Origin: Colius striatus
Taxonomy: Eukaryota > Chordata > Aves > Coliiformes > Coliidae
DNA length: 64,000 bases
Assembly (NCBI RefSeq): GCF_028858725.1
Contig: NC_084764.1
Span: 20,821,501 to 20,885,500 of the forward strand
Direction: 5' to 3'
A program made the translations under genes and the position numbers. The notes below the pieces were generated by a model. It was not told the origin of the DNA. It made no database searches and saw only the letters and a list, made by a program, of their open reading frames with translations. Every line of letters starts with the position of its first letter. The first letter of the stretch is position 1. Positions 53,576-64,000 of this stretch are shown in pieces.

Positions 53576-55281
53576 GATGTGGATCTTGTTGCTTTTTGGT
53601 TTCTGTTAAAGACATAGATGGATAGATTGTCCCCTTATCCAATCAATGAGAGACAAATCACGGGCAAAAGAAAAATTTGAAAAGCACTGGATTATTGAGC
53701 AGAAAATCAATACCAGTATTAGTGAGTTTATCTTCTAAAATTGCAGCAGAATTGTTTTGTATATCATTTGATCACAGAAAGAGAAAATACATTTTTAGAA
53801 GCAAAGCTGATTGTACAATAGTGTAAAGAAGCTTTTTTAAGGGAGTTTCATATGTCTTCATGAAAACTAGAACAACTTTGATCTTACAACTGGCTTATAA
53901 TTTCATTACTTTTATTTTCTACACCATTTTGTATTCTTTCTATAAACATAAGTGCCTCCACAAGAAAAGTTGTTTATTTACGCACTGAGGACTCTTGGGT
54001 ACAATCAGTAACTGATTTCAGTGATGTTTTGAACAGCTACATCAACTAAAGATTTAGTCTGTGGTTCATGCCTTAGATTTATACAAATTACACAAGTGAG
54101 TCGCAAGATCAAATGAATGAATGAAATAAAAAACAATTAAATAAAAGACAAGAAACGTGGAGAATGTATTTTTTTGATGGCACAGTTGTAATTTTTATGC
54201 CAGTAGCTGTTATCACATAATGAGTCCAGAAGAAATAGAATCTCATCTGCTGCTTGTATTAATACAAGATTGTACAAAATCCTCATCAGTTAACTGGAAA
54301 GAAAAGTTATGATGCTTGCATGTAAACTTGTTAGAGATGTGGGGGACAGACGAGGTTTTAATTGTCACTGTTGTTCATGGAAAAGAAGGTGGAGGGCTTG
54401 CAGGGCTTTGTGGGGTGTTATAGATGACCAGGCAAGGAGTTAAAGATATATTCACATCTGGGCAAAAGACTGAATATTTGGGGAAAATGGATATGAAATA
54501 AGGCAAAACTGGTGAATACCTCACACTGAACAGCCTTAGGAAGAAAGTCTGAAATGGATAAAAACCACTGATGGAATACACAGCAGAAGCCATTTTGTTA
54601 AGAAAGGGTGGGGGAAAAATACAATCCAGTAAAGGCATTATAAAGAAGGATGAGGTTCTTTCACATAATTAATTTAGATTGTTTACAGTACAGCAAATAC
54701 ATAAATTTCCAACTCAGCAAGAAAGATGTTTGCTCTTTATGTCAGCTGCTATTTTCAAAGCAGGCTGTTCTTTTTGTAGGTTAGAAAGTATCCAGGTATT
54801 TTTTATAACAGCCAAGTGATAATTTAAGTACCATATGGAATTACTAGAAAGTCGGGAAAACAATTCAGAAAACAGATAGATAATAGATTAAAAAAAAAAA
54901 GGATTTTTCAGATTCTTTGAATTTCATGGATGATTTTCTTTTTATCATTAAAAAAGAAAAAAAAAAGGTCTTATCACAAAGAACTCCATATCAACCAAAC
55001 AGAAATTGAATATAGCAGCATTTTCTCTGCTTTTTCACCATTAAAAAGTAAGATTTACAGAATTTCTTACCTTAAAAGCATCTTTGATGCTACAATTGGG
55101 AAAATTATTTCTCTTAAGAGAAATATATACTCTTAAGAATGGAAGGTAATGTTCATGTATTCCTCTCCACAGGCCTTGAAGCTCTGAACTTAGTTGTGCA
55201 TGAAGGCACAGAGCTACATTCCCAAGATGGCTTATCTGATCCACAGATGATTGCAGGTTTCAGTGCATCCATTCAAGAACT

Positions 55282-55317
55282 TTTAATTGAAGATAAGATA
55301 ATTTAATTGAAGATAAG
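55282..55317 (+). repeat. 16-bp exact tandem duplication, period 20
   Basis: TTTAATTGAAGATAAG occurs at 55282-55297 and again at 55302-55317. A small local duplication. Confidence 0.8.
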
Positions 55318-55479
55318 CAGGAGAATTAACTTCCTAAGCTGGAAGAAATCTCCTGATACATTCATACTTGTGGAAAAATGTCAGTCCTATTTATACTGAA
55401 ATAGATTCTAGAATCTGCAGAACTCTGAACAGACAGAATTTTGTTCAAAGAAACTATTAACATAATCATAAACCTTACT

Positions 55480-55600
55480 AGAATTATAGAATAGCTTTGT
55501 TTGGAAAGACCTTTAAGATCATCAAGTCCAAACACTAACAAGACACTGCCAAGCCCACAGTAAACTACTAGGAAAGCACACCTCTGTAAGTGTACACCAA
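55480..55600 (-). mobile_element. CR1 LINE 3'-end fragment
   Basis: Reverse-complement CR1 wording: ATTATAGAATAG, then TTGGAAAGACCTTTAAGATC, then ACTGCCAAGCCCAC. This is the usual avian CR1 3' end read backwards. The far end (about 55600) is diverged and approximate. Confidence 0.8.
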
Positions 55601-57175
55601 TATATCAAAATATATGCATATTTTAATTTTTAATACAAAAGAATATACATTTAAACCTAAGTTCTTGTCTTTTACTGCAGCAAAGCTGACTTTTTACGAC
55701 ATGCCAGTAGGGTGTTTTTTTGAGAGATCTAAACTGGATCTATGGAATTGTAACAGATGTTAACAACACCATGTGGTCAATTTATCTGAAAGTAATTCCT
55801 CATTAGTATCCATCTGAAGTATAGCTAAATGGAAGGGGAACTTCTGTTGTAAAAGTTTTGGATATTTAATAACATAATGTCACAAAGTATAGGTGAGAAG
55901 AGACTGTAACACACCTGTAACACTGTAACCTCTTAATTGTATATTAAGCGTTTCATGTTCATGTTGTATATTATCTTTACAACCCTTTAAGTGTTAGAAT
56001 TTAGAACATAATAAAAACCAATTTTGTTTTGCTTAGGAAGACTAATGCATGTGTTCTTATGATTACTTATTCTCTTAGGATATCAGAATTGTTTCAAATG
56101 GACCAGAATCTGCTTCATTGTCTCAGTGGTTAGGTATAATTGAAAGAGAATCAATTCACTTAAAGTGCCACCACTGGAAGGGTTATTGCCATGAAATCTA
56201 TGAGGCTTGTATTCTGAGAAAAAGCAACATGCACTACATGCACTAATTTTGTCATAAGAAATTGTCATTATTTGGCTGAACACTAACTACAACATAGTTA
56301 AAAAAAACAACTTTGGTAAAAAAACCCCCAAAATATTTTCTATGCTAATGTTTACATTCAAAACAGGGAGCTGCATACAAATTACAAAGGATGCTTAAAA
56401 GAAATTAGAGGAACAGCTAAGAGGGTAAATGCTTTCAGGAGACACTGGGACCATTTCATGATATTAGGGGATCAGATTAAATACATATTACCTATCAAAA
56501 GAAGATGTTATAAGACTACTTTCCCCTCAAAAAATCTAGAAGGTTAAACAGTACACAACAGAAAAGGACATAATTTACATCTGAAATCAAGCACAAAGAA
56601 AACAGAAGAAAGAGTGAACTTTAGCAAATAAACAGTAACATTTTAAAGCAGGACAAAATAAAAAAAATAAGAGGAACATCTGCCTTAAGACACAGCAACT
56701 ACCAATGTAAAATCCAGTAGAGCAGGAAACCAACTAGTGTACTTATGGTAGATAAATGATAATTGTTTTTAAAAGTTTTTCTGGAAGAAAGAGCTATAGG
56801 GAAAAAGCTGTTAAATCTTTTTTTCCTCTGTTCAGTATGGACTGTCTATTTGAGGATTTTTAATTATTTTTTTTTTAAGAGAGGCAACAGATAAGTCTGT
56901 GGAAGTTCATCAGAATTAAGAGTTTGTAGGAGTTTTGGAGTAAATGAGACAGTGGACAGCACAAAACTATTAGCAGAGGATCCTACTCCCCTAAGAATTC
57001 AGAAGGAATTTCCTAATGGAAGAGCCATACTATTAACTGTGGTGAAATCTGCTGGAAACTCAAAAGTCCTGAGGCTTGTCCTACTGAAATTCCTCATAAA
57101 TCATCTGAAAAAAACCTGAGGGGTAATTATTTGAAAACATAAACACAGTTCTTTGCAGTAGTCAACATAAAACAA

Positions 57176-57303
57176 ATCACAGAATCTCAAGGGCTGGAAG
57201 GGACCTTGAAAGATCATCTAGCCCACCCCTCCGCCAGAGCAGGACCACCTAGATCAGGTCACACAGGAACTCATCCAGGTGGATTTTGAAAGACTCCAGA
57301 ACG
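57176..57303 (-). mobile_element. CR1 LINE 3'-end fragment, well preserved
   Basis: ATCACAGAATCTCAAGGGCT, GGAAGGGACCTTGAAAGATC and AGGACCACCTAGATCAGGTC are the reverse of the CR1 3'UTR and the last codons of its ORF. The copy ends 5' within the ORF end (GGTGGATTTTGAAAGACTCC). Confidence 0.9.
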
Positions 57304-57552
57304 GTTATTAACTTTTAAAATACATAAAATACTGTTAAGCCATCATAGAAGACCATGTTGTACCTACACCTCCAACAGTTTCTGAATTTGGATTTCATAG
57401 TATGAGAAAATGTGGGGGGGAAAAAAAAAGAATTGCAAAACAATGAGATCTATAGAATTATTTCTAAAAGAAGAAAAACTAAATAGACTCCTCAATTTGG
57501 CACAAAGATGAGCAAAGGGGTGTATAGCAAAGGTATGGAAAAAATCAAGATG

Positions 57553-57640
57553 AATTACAGTATCTTAAGGGTTTGAAGGGACATTGAAAGATCATGTAGT
57601 CCAATCTCCCTTCCAGAACTCATCTAGTGTTTTATGTCAC
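57553..57640 (-). mobile_element. CR1 LINE 3'-end fragment, diverged
   Basis: TTGAAGGGACATTGAAAGAT, then CATGTAGTCCAATCTCCCTT, then GAACTCATCTAG follow the same reversed CR1 order as the copy 250 bp to the left, with more changes. Confidence 0.7.
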
Positions 57641-57865
57641 ACATAAATAAATTGTGGAACTAATTGATACAGGATGGTTTGATGCCAAAAGCAATAAGTC
57701 AAATCCAAACTCTGATACACTGATGGAAGTCTACCAAATGTGACATGAACTCAGTCTCAAAGTCTTCCAACCATAGATTACCTAGAAGTGTCACTTATAG
57801 ATGTCAGATTTCCTGTTCTATTTCCTAAAGCATATGCTATTGTCACAGACAGATTACTGACTTAA

Positions 57866-57919
57866 ATGACTTTTAATGTCACTCAAACTATAGATGACTT
57901 TTAATGTCACTCAAACTAT
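57866..57919 (+). repeat. 26-bp exact tandem duplication, period 28
   Basis: The 26-bp unit starting ATGACTTTTAATGTCACTC is present without change at 57866-57891 and 57894-57919. Exact identity suggests a recent event. Confidence 0.88.
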
Positions 57920-60900
57920 CTGTTTTTATGCTTCTACGTTATGTTCCAAGCAACAGTGTAAACCATTCTTATCAGTCCAAACCAGAAGACCTGCTGGTTA
58001 TGTTACAAAAACAAAACCATGTTTTCTGACATGTTGCAGCCTGTGTGCTGTTCCTGGATTGATGACTGAAAACATTTATTTATTCACAAGCCATCACATT
58101 TTGAGTAACCAACACCTGAAAAAATACGCAACAAGAGAATGTAAGGATGGATAGATATATCCTGGTAAAGACGGATTCTTGCCTGTCCTTACCTCTGCCT
58201 CATCAGCTCGTCCTCTCCCTGGACCTGTGGGATTCACACTCTTTATATTATCCATTAAATGCATAATAGCAGTTGTTTCACTATACTCCTGTCTCAGATT
58301 TGCCATGGGAAAGGACTGCTAGGTGGCAGGAAAGAAAAGATGTAATAAATGTGGGACCACCACATCTCTGCCTTCCCCACCACCAGTGCTCCCTGCAGAT
58401 ACCTCGCTCACAGTGAAGCAGCCATGCAAGACTAAAACATGGAAAAGGGAAAAGACTTGCTTGCAAACAGATGACTCCCCATTCACATTCACTTTCCAGG
58501 CTCCCAGTCCCAGAGCTCTACAAGTCCAGTGGAGAAAGACAAGATTCTGTATTGGTGGAAGAACCCATTCTGAAGCCCCGAGAGAGAGGTTACTGCTGCT
58601 GCCATACTGTGTTTGCCTTTCAAGTCAATTATATCATTAGTGAAACGTACAAACCAATACTCTGAAGCTTTGATAAATGTCCACATCCAGAAGAAACAGA
58701 AGAATATTATTTATAGAAGAAACTAAATAGCATGTAGCAGTGATTAAGCTCCAGGCAACAAATAATGAAAGATAATGAGATCTGAAAACATGAAAAAAAA
58801 AGTTATAGGAAATTATGCTTCCTGGGGAAAACACAGAATCCATTCATTTTTTAAATCTTCTTTAAACTACATACCACACATATCACAGGAGAAAACTTAT
58901 TTGAAGTATTTGAATTTTTCCCATGTTCACTTTTAGATTTCACTTTAATCTCATAATACACTTAAACAAGCCCTCAGAAGTACAAGTCATTGTAAAAAAA
59001 AAAGGGTAAAATTAAAATTTTATTTCGGATTATTTGAGGAATAAAAACCATTAAAAAGTCATCCCATGTTCATGAATAAAATGTACAGCTGAGAAATGAT
59101 GTGCTTACCAATCAAACTATTTTTGGAGGAATTAAATAATTCTAAAAATTAGATTTAATATTTGGCAACAGGGGACACTTTTTGGACCACTGTGAGAGAT
59201 GGACCACTGTGATAGATGAGAGGTATGGACATTATACTCTTTGCAGAAATCACCATTTTAAGACATGGACTCATAGATTATTGTGTCCACTATATTCAAT
59301 ATAATGGATTATCATTACATTAGCAAATCCAGTCACCTAGTAAGAGACAGGGTCTACAACACTATGCATTAACCCATGGAATTTACATTTTATTAAAAAA
59401 GTATCACTGCAAAAAGATGTTAAAGAAACCCAAATAGACAAAGCAAGAACCTCTAATGTGTAAACACAATTGAAGCCATGTTAAAATCATGGCCATTTAG
59501 CCAACATCTTGGAGGCACAAGGCACTGCAAACTTGCATTTAGAAAAGTCACTTGCACAGCTGGAGACTGAGATTGGCTGATTTTCTCTGATTTAATTTTA
59601 GATGTGTTTTTTACAGGCATTCCCTAGGCCTTCTTTACAGTCAATATAGAGAAATGGCACTTTAAGCATGCAATTCATTGGCCCTGTTTTCAACATCTAG
59701 TCTAAAATGAAAGAAATTGTAAGTATATATTTCTCTGCATAGTCTGTAAGGATATCTAGGGGAGTAGATGAGTCTAGAAGACCTTTTAGACACATCTACA
59801 CTTTGTGAGATGGGTCCCATCCTTAGATGCAAATAGTCTGATTTCAGCTGTCTATGGCTTAATCCAGAGTCCCAAGTGTGAGAAAAAGAACTAGGAAATC
59901 AAAATGGGATTTCGCAGGAAGCCAAAGCATAAAGTGAATAACAAATTGAGTCAGATAAATTGCTTGCAAGGGCACAAACTTGCACATTTTAACTGAATAG
60001 TCTGAGTCAAGCCCTGAGAGACACCAAAAGAAGTAGTAAATTACGGGATATAAACTCAAGCACACAAGCTATGTGCTTGGTAAGATTGCTGGACCAGAGA
60101 ATGAGAGTATTTCTAGAGCTTAGAAAAACATACCTGGACAGTTGAATGGTCCCATTAAGAGTCCCGCCATCTGACAGGTGGGAAAGTGGAAAACATACAC
60201 ATAGTAACCTAGGAAGGCTCTCATTCATCTTAATTGCTATTTGCTTATACAGTCCCTTCTAGAACAAAGCTTCAAACATGCTTCCTCCTAAAAGAAATTA
60301 CTTACAGTGGCAGTAACAGAAGTGGTATTAAGACAAAAGATATTAATGGCTAAGCCATTTTCCAAATCAGTGCATATCTGAATGTAGAAGCAAGCCTCCT
60401 ACTGAAGCTAAAAAATGCTTGCCTTCTGAAATGAGAGATAAACAGATTAGAAAAGTTTGCAAATTATGGTACAGCTTTGTAACCGGTAGCATTCTCACCT
60501 AGTTGGATTTCATTCCTGTCATGATACAATGGAATTTATGGCTACAGACAGCCTGATGGCTCACAAATGCCTGTAATCCCCTTAGTAAAAGCAAAAGATT
60601 GTTTCCCAGATAGAAAGAGCTCCAACATCATTAAGAGGGAAAAAGGAAAAAAAATACAAACTGCTATGTCACACTTTATCCTCAGCAGATGTTTACACCA
60701 GACTAATCTTCAAGTCTTTGTTTGCAAGAAAAATAGGTAATAGTACACATTATTGTTTGAAATTAAGTTCCCAAAATCAACAGGAAAGTGACAAAATGAA
60801 AGCACTAAGTCAGAAGGTCAGCTCTAAAGACACCAAATAAGCAAATAAATAAAATCTTTAAAAAGACATTTCAGAGCTTAGAGTTAAGGGAAGAAAATAT

Positions 60901-61419
60901 TTCCCTATCCTCCCTGCATCCCAAAGGCTTGGATGAGATCCAGTTAGTTGTGTCTAGTCAGTTTTGTCAGATTTTTTTTTTTTTACACTCAGAAAACCTA
61001 AAATCAATATTTAGCATTACCACTTTAATTGAAAACCAACACTGTAATAAGAAGTGCATGTCAGCACTCTGAACTGCAAAGAAAGCAAGTTCTGCAGCCA
61101 GTATGAAAGCTCCTCTAGGGAACTCCCCAAAGAATATCACAGAGGAAGCGTTTATCTCATTTAGAAAAGGGGCACAAAGAGTGAATCCCTCTTTCCTTAC
61201 TCTCAAGGGACTCCATAGAAAACAATGTATTTGACTAAACCCCACATTTGCATAATGTATTTTGACCTACTGTTAACTCCTCTCAAAAGAGTGAAGTTTG
61301 TCAGCACCTTGTCTCACTGTAAGAGAGCCAAAAGCAAGAGAGAAATAATGTAAGTGAAAAATTTGTTGCTCTGCTACAATAAACATTAACATTGTATGAA
61401 GTAATGAACAGGGCATTGT

Positions 61420-62087
61420 TTTAGGTTTTACAATTTCCTTTATTCTTTTCATCAGCTGAAGTATAAAACTGACTCCCCATTAACCTTCCACTTCCTCGGG
61501 AATTTAATGACTTTCTATGTAGACGAATGCTCTTCATTTTTAAGCATGTCAGTCTGAGAGAGTGTGGGTCACAGTTTCCTCTAAAATCATGACAGCTCAT
61601 CTCTCTAAACGTTCCAGCAAATAGAAAGAAAACAAGAATCTCCAAGTACCACTCAGACAGGGATTGACTTTTAAATCACAAGATGTGCGCACTCGAAGTG
61701 GTCCCCTTTACAGATGCTCCAAGTAAGGCACCGAAGAACAGTTTTTGAGAGGATAAAAATCTTCAACTGTTGCAGCTGCAGATAAGCAATCACTCTGTCA
61801 AACAGGCCATTATATCTATATTTTACATTATGTCAGCACCTAAATAGGTGGTTTTCAGACCAACAGAAACTATCAACTGTCCAAAGGCATCAACCCCATG
61901 GAAAGAGGCTCGCTGCGTGGTCCCATGTCTGACAATCTGCAAGTCCTGCTCAGCTCGGCGGCTCTTCCTCGGCTCTCCGCGGCAGGCAGGCCGTGGGCGA
62001 TAGAGGTGTGGGGAGCCTAGCGCTTCCCCGGGGTGGGAGCTGCCGCTCCGGGCAGCCCCGAGCCACGGGGCCCCGGCCGCCGCGGTG
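61420..62087 (-). other. CLEC14A: CLEC14A 3' untranslated region (inferred)
   Basis: Region downstream of the CLEC14A stop, ending just past the first canonical minus-strand poly(A) hexamer that I found. The part next to the stop (about 61950-62087) is still GC-rich; the rest is AT-rich. No other gene-like frame is convincing here. The extent is inferred. Confidence 0.5.
61439..61444 (-). terminator. CLEC14A: Candidate poly(A) signal of CLEC14A
   Basis: TTTATT on the + strand is AATAAA on the minus strand, about 645 nt after the CLEC14A stop codon. It is the nearest canonical hexamer found downstream on that strand. Confidence 0.5.
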
Positions 62088-63311
62088 CTAGTCACTGCCC
62101 GCTGCTCCGCTCGCCTCGGCGGAGCCTGTCTCCACTTTGCTGCCGGCCTCTGGCGGCTCCTTGTCCCCGTGGCCCTCGGATTTCTCTTTGAAGCAGAGCC
62201 TGAAGACCCCAAGGACGGTAAGGACCAGGATGACCAGCACCACCACCGCGATCGTCACCAGGATAAAAACGTAGTTGGAGGAGGAGGAGGGAGGCGGAGC
62301 GGCCGTCTTCTCCCCTCCGGCGGCGCCAGCAGTGGCGGAGGGCGGCCCCGCGAAGACATTGGGTGCCGGGGCGGAGAGGTGGCTTCGTCCGTCCTTTCCA
62401 GCACCCGGCGTCTCCGCGGGGTCGCCCGCGGCGGTGGGAGTCGCCCCCGTGCCCGCGCAGGGCAGCCAGTCCCGGCCGCCCGCCGTGCAGGCGCAGGCGA
62501 AGCCGCCGGCGGCATCGCGGCACCCGACGGCCTGGGCGCACCGCCCGCTGCCCGCGCCCCGGGAGCCACAGGGGCAGAGGGGCTCCTCCGCGCCCGTCCA
62601 GGCGAAGCCGCCCCACTCGGGCCGGCAGCTGAGCCGCGTCGCTCCACCGGGGCACGCCACGGTCAGCACGGTGCCCGGCGGGCTGAAGCCGGGGGCGGCG
62701 CTGCTTTCCTCGAAGGGGAGCCGGTACTCGAGGTCGAGCGCGGCCGCGATGCGGAGGTCGGGGCAGGCGCCCTCGTGCCGGTACTTGCAGACGTAGCCCT
62801 GGCTCTGCCGGTGGCAGCCCCGCTCCATCCAGCCCCCGCCGGGGCCGTCGCCGTCGGGCGCCGCCGCCGCGAGATGCAGCCCGGCGCAGCGGACAGTCAG
62901 GCAGGACCGCACGGGCTCTTTCGCCCACCGCCCCAGCGCAGCCGGCACCTCCCGCGGGGCCGCCTCGTCGCCGGCGCCCTCCCAGGAGAAGCCGCGGAGC
63001 GGGTGCCCCGCGTCGGTGCAGGCGGAGACGTTCCGTTTCAGCCCTACCCAGAAGAGCAGGGGCGCAGGCCCCGCCGCCGCGTCCGCCAACAGCGCCAGCA
63101 GCAGCCGCAGCTCCGGCTCGCCGCTGACCCAGGCCAGGCTGCCCCCACGGCGGCCGCAGGCCCCACGGGCCTCGGCGTAGGAGCCGTTGGCGAGGTGTGC
63201 GCTGAAGCAGGCGCCGGAGGCCTGGCAGCGCACGGCGGCCCGCGGCTGCGGGGGCCGGCCCAGGGCGCAGGCCACGGCCAGGAGCAGGCACCAGGGCCCG
63301 GCCCGCCTCAT
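62088..63311 (-). CDS. CLEC14A: C-type lectin domain family 14 member A, complete single-exon gene
   Basis: Type I membrane glycoprotein of the thrombomodulin/CD93/CD248 group; in mammals it sits on endothelium and acts in angiogenesis and cell adhesion. It has 407 aa against about 490 in human. Order: signal peptide about 1-22 (basic start, then a Leu/Ala/Cys-rich core); C-type lectin-like domain about 29-178 with C29, C35, C52, C98, C137, C142, C166 and C175, and motifs LLFWVGL and GYVCKY; Cys-poor sushi-like segment about 183-246; EGF-like module about 246-285 (C246, C248, C258, C264, C273, C275, C285); short stalk 286-346; membrane helix about 347-370; 37-residue cytoplasmic tail starting RLCFKEK. 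N-glycosylation sites are N42 and N94. I see no EPN or WND calcium/sugar motif, as expected for this group. It is one uninterrupted exon and convergent with SSTR1. The mucin-like stalk is much shorter than in human. Confidence 0.96.
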   Translation of the reverse strand: MRRAGPWCLLLAVACALGRPPQPRAAVRCQASGACFSAHLANGSYAEARGACGRRGGSLAWVSGEPELRLLLALLADAAAGPAPLLFWVGLKRNVSACTDAGHPLRGFSWEGAGDEAAPREVPAALGRWAKEPVRSCLTVRCAGLHLAAAAPDGDGPGGGWMERGCHRQSQGYVCKYRHEGACPDLRIAAALDLEYRLPFEESSAAPGFSPPGTVLTVACPGGATRLSCRPEWGGFAWTGAEEPLCPCGSRGAGSGRCAQAVGCRDAAGGFACACTAGGRDWLPCAGTGATPTAAGDPAETPGAGKDGRSHLSAPAPNVFAGPPSATAGAAGGEKTAAPPPSSSSNYVFILVTIAVVVLVILVLTVLGVFRLCFKEKSEGHGDKEPPEAGSKVETGSAEASGAAGSD

Positions 63312-63600
63312 CCTGGCGGCGCGGAGCGGACGGTGGGCCGAGGGGCGCGGGTTGCCCCGGCGGCTGTGGCGGAGCTCGGCCCTGGCTCAGGATGGCCCCA
63401 GCCATCCGTCCCACCCCAGCGCCGTCCCTGCGGCCCTCCCCCGGGCCTGCCGGAGGAAACGTGTCAGGAGCCGGGCTTGATCTCGGCATCCTCCGTTTGT
63501 TGGCGGGCGGGTGACGAGCATCTCCCTGTGCAGCAAGGGTGGGCAGCCGCGGGGAAGGACAGTCATCGCTGCCCGGTCTGCTGGGATGACCGAGCCTGTT
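63312..63600 (-). promoter_or_regulatory. CLEC14A: CpG-rich upstream region of CLEC14A
   Basis: The CpG-dense block covering the whole CLEC14A exon continues about 250 nt upstream of its ATG and fades near 63.6 kb. This fits a CpG-island, TATA-less promoter with the 5'UTR inside it. No TATA motif is visible on the minus strand here. An out-of-frame ATG lies at 63405-63403. Confidence 0.5.
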
Positions 63601-63611
63601 TTGCCAGCCTG

Positions 63612-63637
63612 TTCCACAGAGCTTCTACTCTGTGGAA
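63612..63637. repeat. Perfect 10-bp inverted repeat upstream of CLEC14A
   Basis: TTCCACAGAG (63612-63621) and its exact complement CTCTGTGGAA (63628-63637) are separated by 6 nt. It sits at the outer edge of the CpG-rich block. Each arm holds a GGAA/TTCC core as used by ETS factors; binding is not shown by the sequence. Confidence 0.7.
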
Positions 63638-64000
63638 GAGTGTTCTGGTTTCAGTGGCATCGTCCTTGAAAGTTGGAGGTGCCTGGGTTAGGCGAAGCTG
63701 TGCAACCAACCCACTATCTCCCTGTACATGAGACACTTTAAGACTTGCAAAAATTCATTCAGGTATTTTCAAGCAAGTTGGCCCAAGTGCATCCTACCTT
63801 AGGTATTCAGTAGATTGTTCTTAAATGAGTAAATGAACTCTGATCTCTTCAGCCCTTTCTTAAGAGTTTACTTTCTCTTCAAAGGGAATAATAAATGTGG
63901 ATGACAAGTCCCATTCAACTGGCTGTGACCGTCCTGCATAGGTCTCTGACTCTAGCCCTACACTGAAATAAAGCTTACTCTCTCTGGACACCTCAAAGAA
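63638..64000. other. DNA upstream of CLEC14A
   Basis: GC content falls back to intergenic level. No gene, repeat or promoter motif is clear up to the window edge. Confidence 0.6.

Larger units (their letters stand above)
53576..61419. other. Intergenic region between SSTR1 and CLEC14A, distal part
   Basis: AT-rich DNA without a recognisable gene. It holds three minus-strand CR1 fragments and two small tandem duplications (listed separately). A somewhat GC-richer stretch at about 58140-58620 has short frames on both strands that I cannot assign. Confidence 0.65.

Noticed and set aside
52961-53617. 218-codon + strand frame
   Set aside because: It lies inside a 3'-truncated ERVL-like LTR, has no family motif, and runs through LTR noncoding sequence.
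62085-63731. 548-codon frame antisense to CLEC14A
   Set aside because: It starts at GTG, has Gly/Ala/Arg/Pro composition typical of GC-rich antisense frames, and has no domain. CLEC14A on the other strand explains the region.
1-64000. CRISPR arrays, tRNA or rRNA genes, bacterial operons
   Set aside because: No regularly spaced identical repeats, cloverleaf or rRNA signatures were seen, and the sequence is vertebrate.

Overview
The window looks like a stretch of bird nuclear genome, probably neoavian and possibly passerine. It is AT-rich, gene-poor DNA carrying CR1 LINE fragments with the typical avian 3' end, LTRs of avian endogenous-retrovirus type, and two intronless genes with high GC and CpG content. 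I see no bacterial genes, operons, CRISPR arrays, tRNAs or rRNAs.

Two protein-coding genes are well supported. SSTR1 (somatostatin receptor type 1, + strand, 44991-46178, 395 aa) is a complete class A GPCR. CLEC14A (C-type lectin domain family 14 member A, - strand, 62088-63311, 407 aa) is a complete endothelial-type C-type lectin membrane protein. They are convergent, with about 15.9 kb between their stop codons. The same neighbour pair and orientation occur on human 14q21.1, which supports calling the receptor SSTR1 rather than SSTR4 and the lectin CLEC14A rather than thrombomodulin or CD93.

Layout: 1-42.2 kb is intergenic AT-rich DNA with a 5'-truncated CR1 (5.6-6.1 kb), two related ERVL-like LTRs in the same orientation (10.2-11.3 and 19.1-20.2 kb), an isolated GC-rich patch (23.4-23.8 kb), small CR1 pieces, and a decayed tandem repeat (39.9-40.4 kb). 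From about 42.4 to 44.5 kb the + strand is strongly G-rich and C-poor and is interrupted by a 588-bp LTR. This leads into the CpG-rich SSTR1 5' region, which contains a strong splice-acceptor-like tract and a 12-codon upstream ORF. From 47.1 to 61.4 kb there is further intergenic DNA with an alpharetrovirus-like solo LTR flanked by a perfect 6-bp target duplication, a 3'-truncated ERVL-like LTR, and three minus-strand CR1 fragments. From 61.4 kb on come the CLEC14A 3'UTR, coding exon and CpG-rich upstream region.

The two genes are not known to act in one pathway; their adjacency is conserved synteny. I found no clear sign of a wholly new biological system. The observations most worth checking are the probable spliced 5' leader of SSTR1, the G-skewed segment upstream of it, the exact-boundary solo LTRs (one with 23-bp U3 repeats), the short stalk of this CLEC14A, and a few unexplained repeats.
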